DNA from: Niastella sp.
GTDB lineage: Bacteria > Bacteroidota > Bacteroidia > Chitinophagales > Chitinophagaceae
Assembly: GCA_017744515.1 (NCBI GenBank)
Contig: JAGIBF010000061.1
Location: 1 to 33,090 of the forward strand
Direction of reading: 5' to 3'
DNA: 33,090 nucleotides
Made by a program: the position numbers and the translations under genes. How positions within the stretch are numbered: the first letter of the stretch is position 1; each line of letters begins with the position of its first letter. The notes beneath the pieces are model-generated. The model searched no databases. It saw only the letters and a program-made list of their open reading frames with translations, and was not told where the DNA came from. Below are positions 1 through 8,705 of the stretch, piece by piece.

Positions 1-72
1 GGGTATAGTAACGGTAGTGTATTCCCTGATCATGTGATCGCCTACCAACATGTGCCGGATCAGTTTTTTCAT
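1..72 (-). CDS. 5' end of an unidentified gene, cut by the window edge
   Basis: Reading the minus strand, an ATG at 72 overlaps the TGA stop of the upstream methyltransferase (ATGA, 4-base overlap). It opens a frame without stops for 24 codons to the window edge, beginning MKKLIRHMLVGDHMI. The overlap is the usual sign of translational coupling and is the main reason to call this a real gene start. The visible residues are too few to identify a family, and no clear signal peptide is seen. It probably belongs to the same glycan-assembly operon as the methyltransferase, but that is inference from position. Confidence 0.55.
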   Translation of the reverse strand, partial: MKKLIRHMLVGDHMIREYTTVTIP

Positions 73-791
73 TGCTTTACCAGGTGGAGTAAAATAAAAG
101 AAGTTCCGGTCACAGGCCGGCAACTGTTGAGCTTAAAATACGGCGCAGCGGCTTGCTGTATCTCTTTGGAGGTATGCACATATACTGTTTGCCGGTAATC
201 TTTATGCCATACATACATGACAAAAGGGCGATTAAACAGCAACGTGTTGATGGTATTGCGGCGATGCCATTGCCACATCATTTTTAATGGACGATCGAGT
301 ATGGTGATAAAGCAATGACCGCCCGATTTGGTTACCAGTGACAGGTGTTGAAAAAGCAATCCGATCTCGGAAATGGCATTGAGTACGCCAAAGTTGGCGA
401 GAATGCCATCAACTGATTCGAAAGAAGGCAGTTGAGACCGCCAACGGATAAAGTCTGTTTGCGAATCATCGAGGAAACGGATATTGCTATGATGTAATAA
501 CTCTTTGCTGTATTGGATAGCCTTTTCCCGCATACTGGCAGCAGGCTCACAAAAAATAACCTGATATTGGTTGTCTGTCAGCCAGCCGAGGTCAAGGCCG
601 GTGCCTCCGCCAAAATCGAGTATGGTACCGGCAGGAACAGCCTGCACAAGCTGATCCTTCACCTGCTGTCTTACCAGCAGGTTGGAAGTATCCTGTGTTA
701 ATATCGTGTCGTACTGGTCGGCAATTTCATCATAATAAGCAATGTTCTGCTGGCGTACGTGGTTGGTGGCTGGAGGCTGGGAAACTGACAT
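69..791 (-). CDS. Class I SAM-dependent methyltransferase
   Basis: A 240-residue soluble protein predicted to transfer a methyl group from S-adenosylmethionine. Motif I of the Rossmann-type fold is clear at residues 57-68 (TILDFGGGTGLDL region), followed at the end of strand 2 by an acidic residue, E82 in FCEPAASM, expected to bind the ribose of SAM. The length fits the Methyltransf_11/25 type. The substrate cannot be read from the sequence. Its place in a glycosyltransferase cluster suggests modification of a sugar or lipid-linked glycan, which is inference. The start is the ATG at 789-791. Its stop overlaps the next minus-strand start by four bases. It is divergent from the GT2 gene, with a 150-base spacer between them. 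Confidence 0.85.
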   Translation of the reverse strand: MSVSQPPATNHVRQQNIAYYDEIADQYDTILTQDTSNLLVRQQVKDQLVQAVPAGTILDFGGGTGLDLGWLTDNQYQVIFCEPAASMREKAIQYSKELLHHSNIRFLDDSQTDFIRWRSQLPSFESVDGILANFGVLNAISEIGLLFQHLSLVTKSGGHCFITILDRPLKMMWQWHRRNTINTLLFNRPFVMYVWHKDYRQTVYVHTSKEIQQAAAPYFKLNSCRPVTGTSFILLHLVKQ

Positions 792-971
792 AACTAAAAT
801 TGCCGGTTATGGATGAGTAAAACCTGTTCTGATGAATTTGGACTATACGAGGCAAATTCTGTCGGGGTTGCCTGTACGAAACGTTATTTATTTTATTGTT
901 TTCCATGAGATTACGTTGGTAAATAATTATATAATATTGCCGTGGCTGAAAATGGTTACAGCCCTATTCAA

Positions 972-1979
972 ATGGATATAAGTGTTGTCATTCCCACCTG
1001 CAACAGGAAGCAGCGGCTATTGCAATTGCTGCACAACCTGCATTTATCTGCTCATCCCATACGTGAAGTGATTATCGTTGATTCTGGTGAAGACAGGCTG
1101 GCAACGGAAGACTTTGCTGCTTTTCAGGGTTTGTCCATTCTCTATCTTGCTGCTGAAAAATCGGTATGCATACAACGCAACAAAGGCATACGCATGGCAA
1201 AAGGCGAATGGATATTCCTTTGTGATGATGATATAGAAATGCCAGCCGATTACCTGCAAAAAATAGCAAGCCATGTAGCCTTGCACCCGGAGGCCGGAGC
1301 TGTCTCGGGCCTGGTGATGCAGTGGGTAGAAGGGACATGGAATGCAAATTACATTATCCATTCATCGGTGGCGCTGTTGTGGAGTTATGTTTTTCAATTA
1401 AGCCTTTGGGGAGAGATCAAGCCACGCAATAATAATTTCCTGACACGCAGGATTGCCGGTTATTATCAGCGAAAAGGTAATCACATTACCCGCGCTGGCT
1501 GGCCGGTGGTGACGGATTTTGCCGGTGATTACTTTACCACCCCTATATATGGACTGGGCGCCTCTGTGGTCAAAAGAGAATGGTTGTTGCATTCGCCCTA
1601 TGAGGAGGTATTGGACAGGCATGGCATGGGCGATAATTATGGTGTGAATATCGGCTTTCCCGACACGGGCGTTCATGTGCTGAACGATGCTTTTGTATAC
1701 CATCACCGTGAGGCAGAGAACCGCCTTAAACGGCCGCTTCAATATTACCGCAGAATGCTGGCGCTACACTATTTCATGAAGACTAAAGAGCGGCTGAAGA
1801 TGACCAGTAAGCCCTGGTTATTGTGGTCGTTGATGGGTAATATGTTAACTTTTATACGCATGCGTGACAGGCACATGATACGGGCGGCTGTAAAAACCTT
1901 TTGGCAGATCACGTGGGAACAAAATCCCTATTACCGGGCTGCCAGGGAAAATAAAAAAGTAGTAGAGCCATCTTTATGA
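972..1979 (+). CDS. Family 2 glycosyltransferase
   Basis: An inverting GT-A fold glycosyltransferase that should transfer a sugar from a nucleotide-sugar donor at the inner face of the cytoplasmic membrane. The N-terminus reads MDISVVIPTCNRK, the classic first strand of GT2 enzymes. A metal-binding acidic cluster is seen in FLCDDDIEMP about 80 residues later. The roughly 200-residue C-terminal part is less conserved. I chose the ATG at 972 because it sits directly before the first beta strand; a GTG at 942 in the same frame would add ten residues (MAENGYSPIQ) and cannot be excluded. Neither start has a strong Shine-Dalgarno site. The stop overlaps the next gene by four bases (ATGA), so the two are probably co-translated. 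Acceptor and donor are unknown. Confidence 0.85.
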   Translation: MDISVVIPTCNRKQRLLQLLHNLHLSAHPIREVIIVDSGEDRLATEDFAAFQGLSILYLAAEKSVCIQRNKGIRMAKGEWIFLCDDDIEMPADYLQKIASHVALHPEAGAVSGLVMQWVEGTWNANYIIHSSVALLWSYVFQLSLWGEIKPRNNNFLTRRIAGYYQRKGNHITRAGWPVVTDFAGDYFTTPIYGLGASVVKREWLLHSPYEEVLDRHGMGDNYGVNIGFPDTGVHVLNDAFVYHHREAENRLKRPLQYYRRMLALHYFMKTKERLKMTSKPWLLWSLMGNMLTFIRMRDRHMIRAAVKTFWQITWEQNPYYRAARENKKVVEPSL

Positions 1980-3517
1980 GTAATTACGCAAACCTTGCTT
2001 TGATGGGTAACAGCCGTATGCAGGCTTCCTGGGTGAGGTTGTTGCCGGGTGTTACTTTCTTTGCATATGTGTTGCTGTCAGTATACGCCATGCTGCACCA
2101 TGAACCCTGGGGCGATGAGATCCATAGCTGGAATATAGCCAAAGGAAGCGCCAGCTACCTCGACGTTATTCAAAATAGCCGGTACGAAGGTCATCCCCCC
2201 ACCTGGTATACTATCATGTGGATTGTTTCCAAATTCACCCATCATTTTTCCTGGGTGCAGGCTGTGCACCTTTCTATAGCTACCCTTACTGTTTTTCTTA
2301 TTCTGTTCTATTCGCCCCTCCCGCTGGTATCACGGTTGCTGATCCCCTTCGGCTATTATTTTGCTTTTGAGTTCAGCATACTGGCCCGCAATTATGCCAT
2401 TGGCGTGTTGGCGGCTTTTTGTATTTGCCTGATCATGCGCCGCTCTTTCCGGTATAAAATGATCTGTTATTATGGCCTGTTGTTGGTATTGGCAAACGGG
2501 CATTTATTTGGATTGATCCTGGCAGGCAGTCTTCATTTATATTACCTGGTATGGGATTATGAACAGCATAAAAATGTGCGGCGTATTATCACCCATTTGT
2601 TGGCGGGTGCCGTATTCCTGCTACCTTCCTGTTATTTTATGTTCCCGCCTTCAACAGGGGCCCTGAATGTGAACTTCTGGATGGATCGCTGGAATGCCTC
2701 CAACGTGATGATCACCGTTCAATCCCCTTTACGATCTATCACACCTGTTCCGGCCTGGTGGAATGAACATTTCTGGAACACGCAATTCCTGATGGAATGG
2801 CAACACCAATACAGGTGGATGAAATACTTCACCCCCTTGCTGTCGGCTGGTATTGTAGCAGCTATCTTTTTCATCCTGCGCAAGAGCCGCAAAAGCAACC
2901 TGCTTTTTTTCAGCAACCTGCTGGTCACTGGTTTCATTAGTGTGCTGATCTTTCCGCTGGGCTGTGCCCGGTATGCCGGATTGATCTACATTGGTTTCCT
3001 GGCGGCCTGGTGGTTGTATTGTTACGAAGCCAAGCCGGTCCGCTGGCATAAATGGGTGGTGAATAGCCTGCTGGTAATACAGATGACGGCTGCTGCCGTG
3101 GCTATCGGTGCCGATAGCGGGCGTCCTTTTTCTAATTTCAACAGGGTAGGAGAGTTAGTCGGTAAGGTGCCTGCCAACGAAAAGATAGTAGTCGATTATT
3201 GGGGCGCGAATGCCACTGCCGCTTTCATGGACAAACCTTTTTATTGTCTCGACCTGAAGAAAGAGGTGTTCTTTCTATTGTGGGATAGCGATATGGCTAA
3301 ACTAATGAAAAGCAATTATCGCTACACAGAAGGAGCCGAATACCTTGCCACACAGGGCGTCGATAAATTCTGGATGATATCTACCGGTTCACCGGATAAC
3401 CTGGCTGAAGTCGATACCCGTTTTGCTACAGCCTGGCAGGTGAATTTGATGGATAAAATAGAAGGAGCTATCGAGAAAGGCGGAAACCTGTATCTATATA
3501 AGATGAGTAAACATTAA
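1976..3517 (+). CDS. Polytopic membrane protein, GT-C-type glycosyltransferase candidate
   Basis: A 513-residue membrane protein with about ten hydrophobic segments between residues 25 and 370 and a soluble C-terminal part of about 130 residues. The first extracytoplasmic loop carries PWGDEIHSW (D47, E48). An acidic pair after the first membrane helix is the hallmark of GT-C enzymes that use polyprenyl-phosphate sugars (PMT, ArnT and relatives). This supports a role in adding a sugar on the outer face of the membrane, but the family match is by motif and topology only. It overlaps the GT2 gene by four bases. Its TAA stop shares a TTAA palindrome with the convergent GT4 gene, leaving no intergenic space for a terminator. 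Confidence 0.7.
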   Translation: MSNYANLALMGNSRMQASWVRLLPGVTFFAYVLLSVYAMLHHEPWGDEIHSWNIAKGSASYLDVIQNSRYEGHPPTWYTIMWIVSKFTHHFSWVQAVHLSIATLTVFLILFYSPLPLVSRLLIPFGYYFAFEFSILARNYAIGVLAAFCICLIMRRSFRYKMICYYGLLLVLANGHLFGLILAGSLHLYYLVWDYEQHKNVRRIITHLLAGAVFLLPSCYFMFPPSTGALNVNFWMDRWNASNVMITVQSPLRSITPVPAWWNEHFWNTQFLMEWQHQYRWMKYFTPLLSAGIVAAIFFILRKSRKSNLLFFSNLLVTGFISVLIFPLGCARYAGLIYIGFLAAWWLYCYEAKPVRWHKWVVNSLLVIQMTAAAVAIGADSGRPFSNFNRVGELVGKVPANEKIVVDYWGANATAAFMDKPFYCLDLKKEVFFLLWDSDMAKLMKSNYRYTEGAEYLATQGVDKFWMISTGSPDNLAEVDTRFATAWQVNLMDKIEGAIEKGGNLYLYKMSKH

Positions 3518-4692
3518 GAGCTCTTGCCGTTTTTCTGTAACCGTGTTTGTACTACCTGCCGGTAATGCTGGGCTGCTACCCTGGCAATCGCTTCGAAAGA
3601 CAGTTGTTGTTGATAAAAATAGATACAGGCATTAGCCTCTTGCTCCAATGGTTTTTGAAGCGCTGCTTCTGCTGCTGCTACAAACGAGTCCATACTACCG
3701 GCTTCCCATAAAGCACCCAATTGTTCTTTGTTGGTCATCATGCGAAAGCTGGGAATATTCGTTACTATCGGAATACAACCACAGCGTAGGGCTTCGCTCA
3801 GCGCATAGCCAGAGCCTTCATAATGGCTCCCCAATACAAAATAATCGGCACTGTTGTAATACTGTTCGATTTCTTCATGTGGCACTTTGCCTAATAAATG
3901 TACATGGGCCGTCAGGATAGCAGAAGCTGCTATTTTTTGTTGCACGGCTGGTAATAACAAACCGTCACCATAGATCATGAATAGCATGGCGCCGGGATGC
4001 TCGTGCAAAAGGACTTCGAATCCCGTCAGTATGGTAATCGGATCTTTATTGTCGTCGAGTCTGCCTACCCAAAGAAAAACCGGTTCACCATGCATGCCTG
4101 TTTTTGTTCTGACCTCCCGTCTGTCATGATACACCGCCGATCTGCCGACATCCCTGTTATCATAGTCAAAGTAGGTAGCACCTTCCATAACGGGTAACAC
4201 TTTATCAAAAGGCTTTTTCTTCAGGAACCATCCAGCACCCTGCGCAGGGGTAGTAAAAAAGAAGGCATCGGCTACGCTGTTGAGCAGGTTGTGTATTGCC
4301 CGTTTAAATGCGCCAGGTGATTTGCCGCCGTGGTGCTGAACGATAATAGCTGTTTTCTTATTCAGTAACAATCGTAATAGAAATGTTTGCAGGGAAAGCG
4401 TAAGGCTATGTACGTGGATCACATCGGCGTCCAGTTCATTGACCCGGCGCAGGAACCTGATGGGCAATTGCCAGAACCTGATATGACTACCAAGCTTGTC
4501 TTTTACGAAGTAGTGAGCGATATTATTTTTCTGGTAGAAGCCTTCCTTTATGAACCGCGTCATAATAATGCTTTCAACACCTTTAGCGTGCAATGCTTCG
4601 GCCCAGCCGGTAGTAGTATAGTAATACCGGATCAGTTCTTCTTCACTGCTGACCCTGTCATCATAATAGTAAAAGATGTTGACTACTTTCAT
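3514..4692 (-). CDS. Family 4 (group 1) glycosyltransferase
   Basis: A 392-residue GT-B fold retaining glycosyltransferase. The N-terminal Rossmann half ends near residue 190. The C-terminal half has FLWVGRLDDNKD at the donor site and EGSGYALSEALRCG, the EX7E motif that binds the nucleotide-sugar diphosphate. There is no signal peptide, and it is expected to act at the inner membrane face. Its ATG overlaps the stop of the upstream GT4 gene by one base (TAATG), so it is the third gene of a tightly packed operon ABC exporter - GT4 - GT4. Sugar specificity cannot be told. The family assignment is firm; placement in a surface-polysaccharide pathway is from context. Confidence 0.88.
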   Translation of the reverse strand: MKVVNIFYYYDDRVSSEEELIRYYYTTTGWAEALHAKGVESIIMTRFIKEGFYQKNNIAHYFVKDKLGSHIRFWQLPIRFLRRVNELDADVIHVHSLTLSLQTFLLRLLLNKKTAIIVQHHGGKSPGAFKRAIHNLLNSVADAFFFTTPAQGAGWFLKKKPFDKVLPVMEGATYFDYDNRDVGRSAVYHDRREVRTKTGMHGEPVFLWVGRLDDNKDPITILTGFEVLLHEHPGAMLFMIYGDGLLLPAVQQKIAASAILTAHVHLLGKVPHEEIEQYYNSADYFVLGSHYEGSGYALSEALRCGCIPIVTNIPSFRMMTNKEQLGALWEAGSMDSFVAAAEAALQKPLEQEANACIYFYQQQLSFEAIARVAAQHYRQVVQTRLQKNGKSS

Positions 4693-5759
4693 TACTTAAG
4701 TTCACGGGTAAATAGTTCCATCACCTGTTTAGCGCTCTCGTCCATTGAATGATACAATACAGAAGTGTGATCAATGGCTGGGTCGCTGAGTACTTCAATA
4801 GCTTTGGCTACCATTTCATCTGCATCCTTAACCACATGCCAGTGCGGCATTGGATGATCGAAAGGATAGCAAAAGCTGATCACATGAGCGCCTGCATACA
4901 GCGCTTCGAGGCATACGGTACTGCAACCTTCATAGCGTGAAGTATGAAGAAACACCTTACTGCGCTGCATCCATGCCAGCACTTCCGGATGCGGCCGGCC
5001 GCCAAGCAGCGAAAGCGTGTTGCCAAGAGACTCAGCCTGTATAATGCTTTCCACTTTTTCTTTTTCCCTGCCCAGCCCACAATGAATGGCTTTAATAGCT
5101 GGCAGACTTTTCCGCACAGTAGCCACAATGTTGGCATACCGGTCGTATTGCTTGAGCGGTTCAAAATTACCGGCGGCCATAATGTCGATATCTCTTTCAG
5201 CAGGAGGAGTTGCCGGAAAAGCCTGCGGATTGATGGCATTGGGTACCAGGTGCAGCGGTTGGATACCGTGGCTGCGCTGATATTCATCGCGCAGGAAAGC
5301 GCCCATCGCTGCCAGCTGATGTCCTTTAGGACGAATGAAGCGCACCCATTTGTTTTGCTTCGTGGCATCCTGACCGCATATCCAGCTGATGTGTTTGATA
5401 CCATACAACCGGCTAAAGTATTGACTGATAAAAGCACACTCGCCACTCCAGAAGCTGAATAAACCAATAACGGTATATTGACGGCGCAGGCCGCGCAACG
5501 ACTGCCACACATTTTTCCAGAGTGCCGGGCGCTTCCATTTACGGTAATACATGCCATCGAAGGGCGTAACCTCTATGTTGTACCAGGTATACGGGGATTG
5601 TTGTTGAGGATACAGCAGTGAGAGTACAGTGATTTTTATCCCCGGAAAGTTTTCCTGCAACGCCTTCACCATCCCCTGTTGCGAAGGCACCCACCATGAA
5701 GCCTGTTCATGATCGGGGAATGCGGGCGTTATCACTACCAAAGTTTCAGGCTTCTTCAT
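4692..5759 (-). CDS. Family 4 (group 1) glycosyltransferase
   Basis: A 355-residue GT-B fold glycosyltransferase. The sequence shows ISWICGQDATK in the N-terminal half. In the C-terminal half it shows MAAGNFEPLKQYD at the hinge/donor strand and EGCSTVCLEALYAG, the EX7E-type nucleotide-sugar motif. No membrane segment or signal peptide is visible. The start ATG (5757-5759) lies inside the 3' end of the ABC exporter gene, a 14-base overlap that makes translational coupling likely. It is only distantly similar to the next GT4 gene, so the pair does not look like a recent duplication. Acceptor and donor are unknown. Confidence 0.88.
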   Translation of the reverse strand: MKKPETLVVITPAFPDHEQASWWVPSQQGMVKALQENFPGIKITVLSLLYPQQQSPYTWYNIEVTPFDGMYYRKWKRPALWKNVWQSLRGLRRQYTVIGLFSFWSGECAFISQYFSRLYGIKHISWICGQDATKQNKWVRFIRPKGHQLAAMGAFLRDEYQRSHGIQPLHLVPNAINPQAFPATPPAERDIDIMAAGNFEPLKQYDRYANIVATVRKSLPAIKAIHCGLGREKEKVESIIQAESLGNTLSLLGGRPHPEVLAWMQRSKVFLHTSRYEGCSTVCLEALYAGAHVISFCYPFDHPMPHWHVVKDADEMVAKAIEVLSDPAIDHTSVLYHSMDESAKQVMELFTRELK

Positions 5760-7416
5760 CCAGGGATACGATTTTGTTGCAGAAAGAAAAACTCTCTTTA
5801 TTGTGCGTGATCAGTATGACCATTTTTCCTTGTTGGGTAAGCTGTTTGAAATGATGCAGCAAGGCGTTTTCAGATTCGGCGTCCAGTTCGTTGAACGGTT
5901 CATCGAGAATGATAAGGTCTGCATCCTTATACAAAGCACGCGCAATAGCTATTCGCTGCCGCTGTCCGCCACTGATGTTACGTCCATTTTCCGTGATCGT
6001 CTTACCGGCATCACCTGCACCATTGAATAAGCTGGTAAGCCCGGCCGAAGCAATGGCCCGTTTGAATTTCTTTTCGTGGTAGTGGCTGCCATTGAGTGTG
6101 ATGTTGTGAAGAATGGTATCGTGAATAAGGAAAGGCTGTTGCTTTACATAAGCAATGACAGGCCAGTATTGCCGGCGTTCGTGTGTATCCGCTGGCGTGT
6201 CGTTGATGAGGATATGACCCTGCCCTGGTTTTAAAAAGCCCAGCAGCAGGTTGAGGATGGTGGTCTTACCTTGACCTGAGTGACCAGATATGCCAAGGAA
6301 GTCGCCCGGCTGTAATGTCCAACACAGGTTTTGCAGCACAGCTTTATCACCAAAACTGAAATGCACATTCCTGAACTGAAGCGATTGAATGGCGGGTAGG
6401 GTATCACGATGTTGTCTGTGAGGCATAGTAGCCACTTCATCCGTCAACGCATCGGCGGTGTAAGAGTAGGTCTGTAATTGTCCACTGGTGTTGAGGATCT
6501 TCACAATACCTGGAATGATCTTGTAAGCAGCGGCCATAAAAGCGCCAATGGTTATGATGGCGTTATTGTCTGTCGCGCCCCACCACTGGTTGAGCGCTAC
6601 GAGGATGAACAGTCCCAGCAAGGCAAATATTTCCATCATGCGGGCGGGCATACCCTGGGCTATCAGTGTATTGGCAAAGTGCGTATTGAACCGCTGTTGA
6701 TAAGTCATATACCTGTCCAGGAACACGGCGTTCTTATCATAAATATTACTTTCCACAAAACCATTCAGGGCCTCCTGCAGGTGTTGCAACGCTTTTTCAC
6801 TGCTGCTGCGGACATTGCTGCGCACCTGCTTCAGCCGTCTTTTAACTAAATAGAATACCACGACTACAGGCGGCAGCAGCAGTAGAAACAACAACAGGAA
6901 TAATTGTGCATTGAATATGAGTATGGCGCTAACCGCCAGTACGATCAACACCGACTGGGTAATGATCTGTTGGATGCCGCCCAGTATATGCTGACAGAAA
7001 TCGATGGGTTGGTAACTGATCGAGCGGATATGAACGGCTGAATCTACATTCACGTAGTTGGTATACGCCCCTTCGAGGTAGTGTAATAACCGGTGACGGG
7101 CAATGCGGGTGGCTACCTGCGCAATGAACCGGCACTGGCTCCGGTACACCAGAAAGCCAGCCAGGTTTTTGGCGCTGAACAGGAACAGAAAAACCGTGAT
7201 GGGCATTAGCGATTGCCTGTTTTGCAGCCAGGAAGGCAAAAAGCCAACGGCCGCGGTAGCTTCCGGCTGCGTATAGATCCTGACGATCAGCAGCAGCCAC
7301 GCCAAAGAAGCAATATCGGCCAGGCTGATCAGCAGGTCCAATATCACCAGCATACCCATTCGCCGGCGCTCTTCCCGGCTGAGGATGGAAATACTTTTTT
7401 TAATAATATGTCTCAA
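5746..7416 (-). CDS. ABC exporter, permease-ATPase fusion, PglK-type glycan flippase candidate
   Basis: A 556-residue half-transporter expected to work as a homodimer in the cytoplasmic membrane. Residues 1-320 hold the six-helix type IV exporter domain. Residues 345-556 hold the ATPase, with Walker A GHSGQGKT (378-385), signature ISGGQ (481-485), Walker B LIILDE (501-506) and the switch histidine in ITHN (H538). The N-terminus, with its S-REERRR stretch, resembles PglK-like flippases. Together with the glycosyltransferases behind it, this suggests export of a lipid-linked glycan; a lipid A or peptide exporter is the alternative. The start is a TTG at 7414-7416. An in-frame TAA lies at 7465-7467 with no ATG between, and starting at Met20 would remove the conserved N-terminal helix. 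This is the first gene of the minus-strand operon. Confidence 0.85.
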   Translation of the reverse strand: MRHIIKKSISILSREERRRMGMLVILDLLISLADIASLAWLLLIVRIYTQPEATAAVGFLPSWLQNRQSLMPITVFLFLFSAKNLAGFLVYRSQCRFIAQVATRIARHRLLHYLEGAYTNYVNVDSAVHIRSISYQPIDFCQHILGGIQQIITQSVLIVLAVSAILIFNAQLFLLLFLLLLPPVVVVFYLVKRRLKQVRSNVRSSSEKALQHLQEALNGFVESNIYDKNAVFLDRYMTYQQRFNTHFANTLIAQGMPARMMEIFALLGLFILVALNQWWGATDNNAIITIGAFMAAAYKIIPGIVKILNTSGQLQTYSYTADALTDEVATMPHRQHRDTLPAIQSLQFRNVHFSFGDKAVLQNLCWTLQPGDFLGISGHSGQGKTTILNLLLGFLKPGQGHILINDTPADTHERRQYWPVIAYVKQQPFLIHDTILHNITLNGSHYHEKKFKRAIASAGLTSLFNGAGDAGKTITENGRNISGGQRQRIAIARALYKDADLIILDEPFNELDAESENALLHHFKQLTQQGKMVILITHNKESFSFCNKIVSLDEEA

Positions 7417-7494
7417 AGGGTGGGTTGTTGAGTTATGGAGTTGATCGCCAATACTCCATACGTTTTAGGACAGTAGGGGGTTGCTTGCGTTCAC

Positions 7495-7578
7495 AAGTCT
7501 GCAAGTCCGAAGACGGGAGGTCTGAAGGCAGAAAGGGGGCTGCAACTTCCGGTCTCCCGGTCTTTCCGGCTTTCGGAC
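7495..7578. repeat. Inverted repeat made of 8-base units
   Basis: The right arm reads as four exact octamers, TTCCGGTC, TCCCGGTC, TTTCCGGC and TTTCGGAC (7547-7578), i.e. GACCGGAA-like units on the minus strand. The left arm holds units of the same kind in the opposite orientation: AAGTCTGC, AAGTCCGA, AGACGGGA, GGTCTGAA (7495-7526). The outer ends AGTCCGAA (7504-7511) and TTCGGACT (7572-7579) pair perfectly, with further pairing inward (GGGAG/CTCCC, GAAG/CTTC). The element lies between the divergent ABC exporter and ROK kinase genes. Function is unknown; a hairpin in RNA or a recombination-prone microsatellite is possible. Confidence 0.6.
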
Positions 7579-7618
7579 TATTTTTTAGCTAAAACGGTAT
7601 AGTTAGCGATTCCGCGAG

Positions 7619-7626
7619 TATATTTG
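7619..7626 (+). promoter_or_regulatory. Candidate Bacteroidota -7 promoter element for the ROK kinase
   Basis: TATATTTG matches the Bacteroidota sigma-ABfr -7 consensus TAnnTTTG exactly and lies about 70 bases upstream of the ROK start. A convincing -33 TTTG is not seen at the usual distance, so this is only a moderate call. Confidence 0.4.
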
Positions 7627-7698
7627 CGTTCAGTTACAAAAATATAACCTTATTCTTTGATACCAAAGCTGTACGTGTAGCCCAAAACTGATTCTTGC

Positions 7699-8571
7699 AT
7701 GAATAATCCTTTAGTGGCTGGTGTTGATATAGGAGGTTCTCACATCACTGCTGCACTCGTTGACCTGGAGGTCCGGAGTGTATTACCCGCCTTTTCTGCC
7801 CGTAAACATATAAATGCACAGGAAGATGCTGCCAGTATTATTGACAGCTGGTGCGCAACCATTGGTGAAGTTTTTGAAGCACAACCATCCCTGCCCAAAA
7901 GAGTAGGCATTGCCATGCCAGGCCCTTTTGATTACGAGAAAGGCATTTCCTTTATAAAAGACCAGAACAAATATGAATCCCTCTACGGCCTGAATGTGAA
8001 AGAAATGATGGCTGAGCGGTTGGGTGTAAGTCCCGACAATATCCGCCTGATGAACGATGCAGGGTGCTTCCTGCAGGGCGAAGTTGTAGGCGGCGCTGCC
8101 CGTGGGTTCAAAAGTGCAATAGGCGTTACATTAGGTACCGGCCTGGGTACTGCTACTTTTCACAACGGCATAGCCAAAGATGCCAATTTATGGTGCGCTC
8201 CCTACCTGGATGGCATCGCAGAAGATTATATCTCTGCCCGTTGGCTCATCAAGGCTTACCACGAAGTGAGCGGCACTATGGTTGAGCATGTAAAAGGACT
8301 GGTGGCATTGATCCCTTCAGACCCACGCGTTAAAACAGTATTCAAACAATTTGGACACCACCTGGCTACTTTCCTGACCTCTTTTATCCGCGACAATAAC
8401 CCTGAAGTAGTGGTCATTGGTGGCAATATTGCCAAAAGTTCCGAGTGGTTCCTGGCGCAGGTAGTAGAAGAATTACAAGCCGAATCCATTGATATTCCCG
8501 TACGTACTGCCCGCCTGGGTGAGAATGCCCATATCGTGGGAGCTGCCGGCTGTTGGATCGAAAATATATAG
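7699..8571 (+). CDS. ROK-family sugar kinase (glucokinase-like)
   Basis: A 290-residue cytoplasmic protein of the ROK family, which phosphorylates glucose, other hexoses or N-acetyl sugars with ATP. Phosphate-1 motif VDIGGSH is at residues 9-15, the probable catalytic base D120 is in LMNDAG, and the phosphate-2 motif GVTLGTGLGT is at 142-151. There is no N-terminal winged helix, so it is a kinase rather than an Nagc/XylR-type repressor. The CxCGxxGCxE zinc motif of many ROK kinases is absent; the equivalent area reads NLWCAPYLDG. The gene is monocistronic, with its own terminator, directly upstream of the xyloglucan-type locus. A role in phosphorylating glucose released from the glycan is plausible but inferred. 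Confidence 0.85.
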   Translation: MNNPLVAGVDIGGSHITAALVDLEVRSVLPAFSARKHINAQEDAASIIDSWCATIGEVFEAQPSLPKRVGIAMPGPFDYEKGISFIKDQNKYESLYGLNVKEMMAERLGVSPDNIRLMNDAGCFLQGEVVGGAARGFKSAIGVTLGTGLGTATFHNGIAKDANLWCAPYLDGIAEDYISARWLIKAYHEVSGTMVEHVKGLVALIPSDPRVKTVFKQFGHHLATFLTSFIRDNNPEVVVIGGNIAKSSEWFLAQVVEELQAESIDIPVRTARLGENAHIVGAAGCWIENI

Positions 8572-8611
8572 TTCCACTTAATACAAACAAGCAAAGGAGA
8601 TGCCTTTCCCT

Positions 8612-8641
8612 GAGCGACGCAGGTGATTGGCGTCTCTTTTT
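8612..8641 (+). terminator. Intrinsic terminator after the ROK kinase
   Basis: GAGCGACGC (8612-8620) pairs with GCGTCTC (8630-8636), giving an eight-pair stem with one bulged C and a nine-base loop. Five T follow at 8637-8641. It sits 40 bases after the kinase stop and separates it from the regulator gene. Confidence 0.7.
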
Positions 8642-8647
8642 GATTAG

Positions 8648-8660
8648 TGTCTAAAAGACA
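8648..8660. promoter_or_regulatory. Small perfect palindrome upstream of the hybrid regulator
   Basis: TGTCT-AAA-AGACA is a perfect 5-3-5 palindrome 45 bases before the regulator start. It could be an operator or chance; no second copy was noticed in the window. Confidence 0.25.
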
Positions 8661-8705
8661 ATTTTCCTCATTCGCCCAAAAAAGCTTAATTTTTTGGCCT
8701 CTGCT

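Noticed and set aside
4880..5557. Open frame of 225 codons overlapping the GT4 gene on the same strand
   Set aside because: It is shifted relative to a clear GT4 coding frame with an EX7E motif; its translation is rich in Cys, Arg and Ser without domain features.
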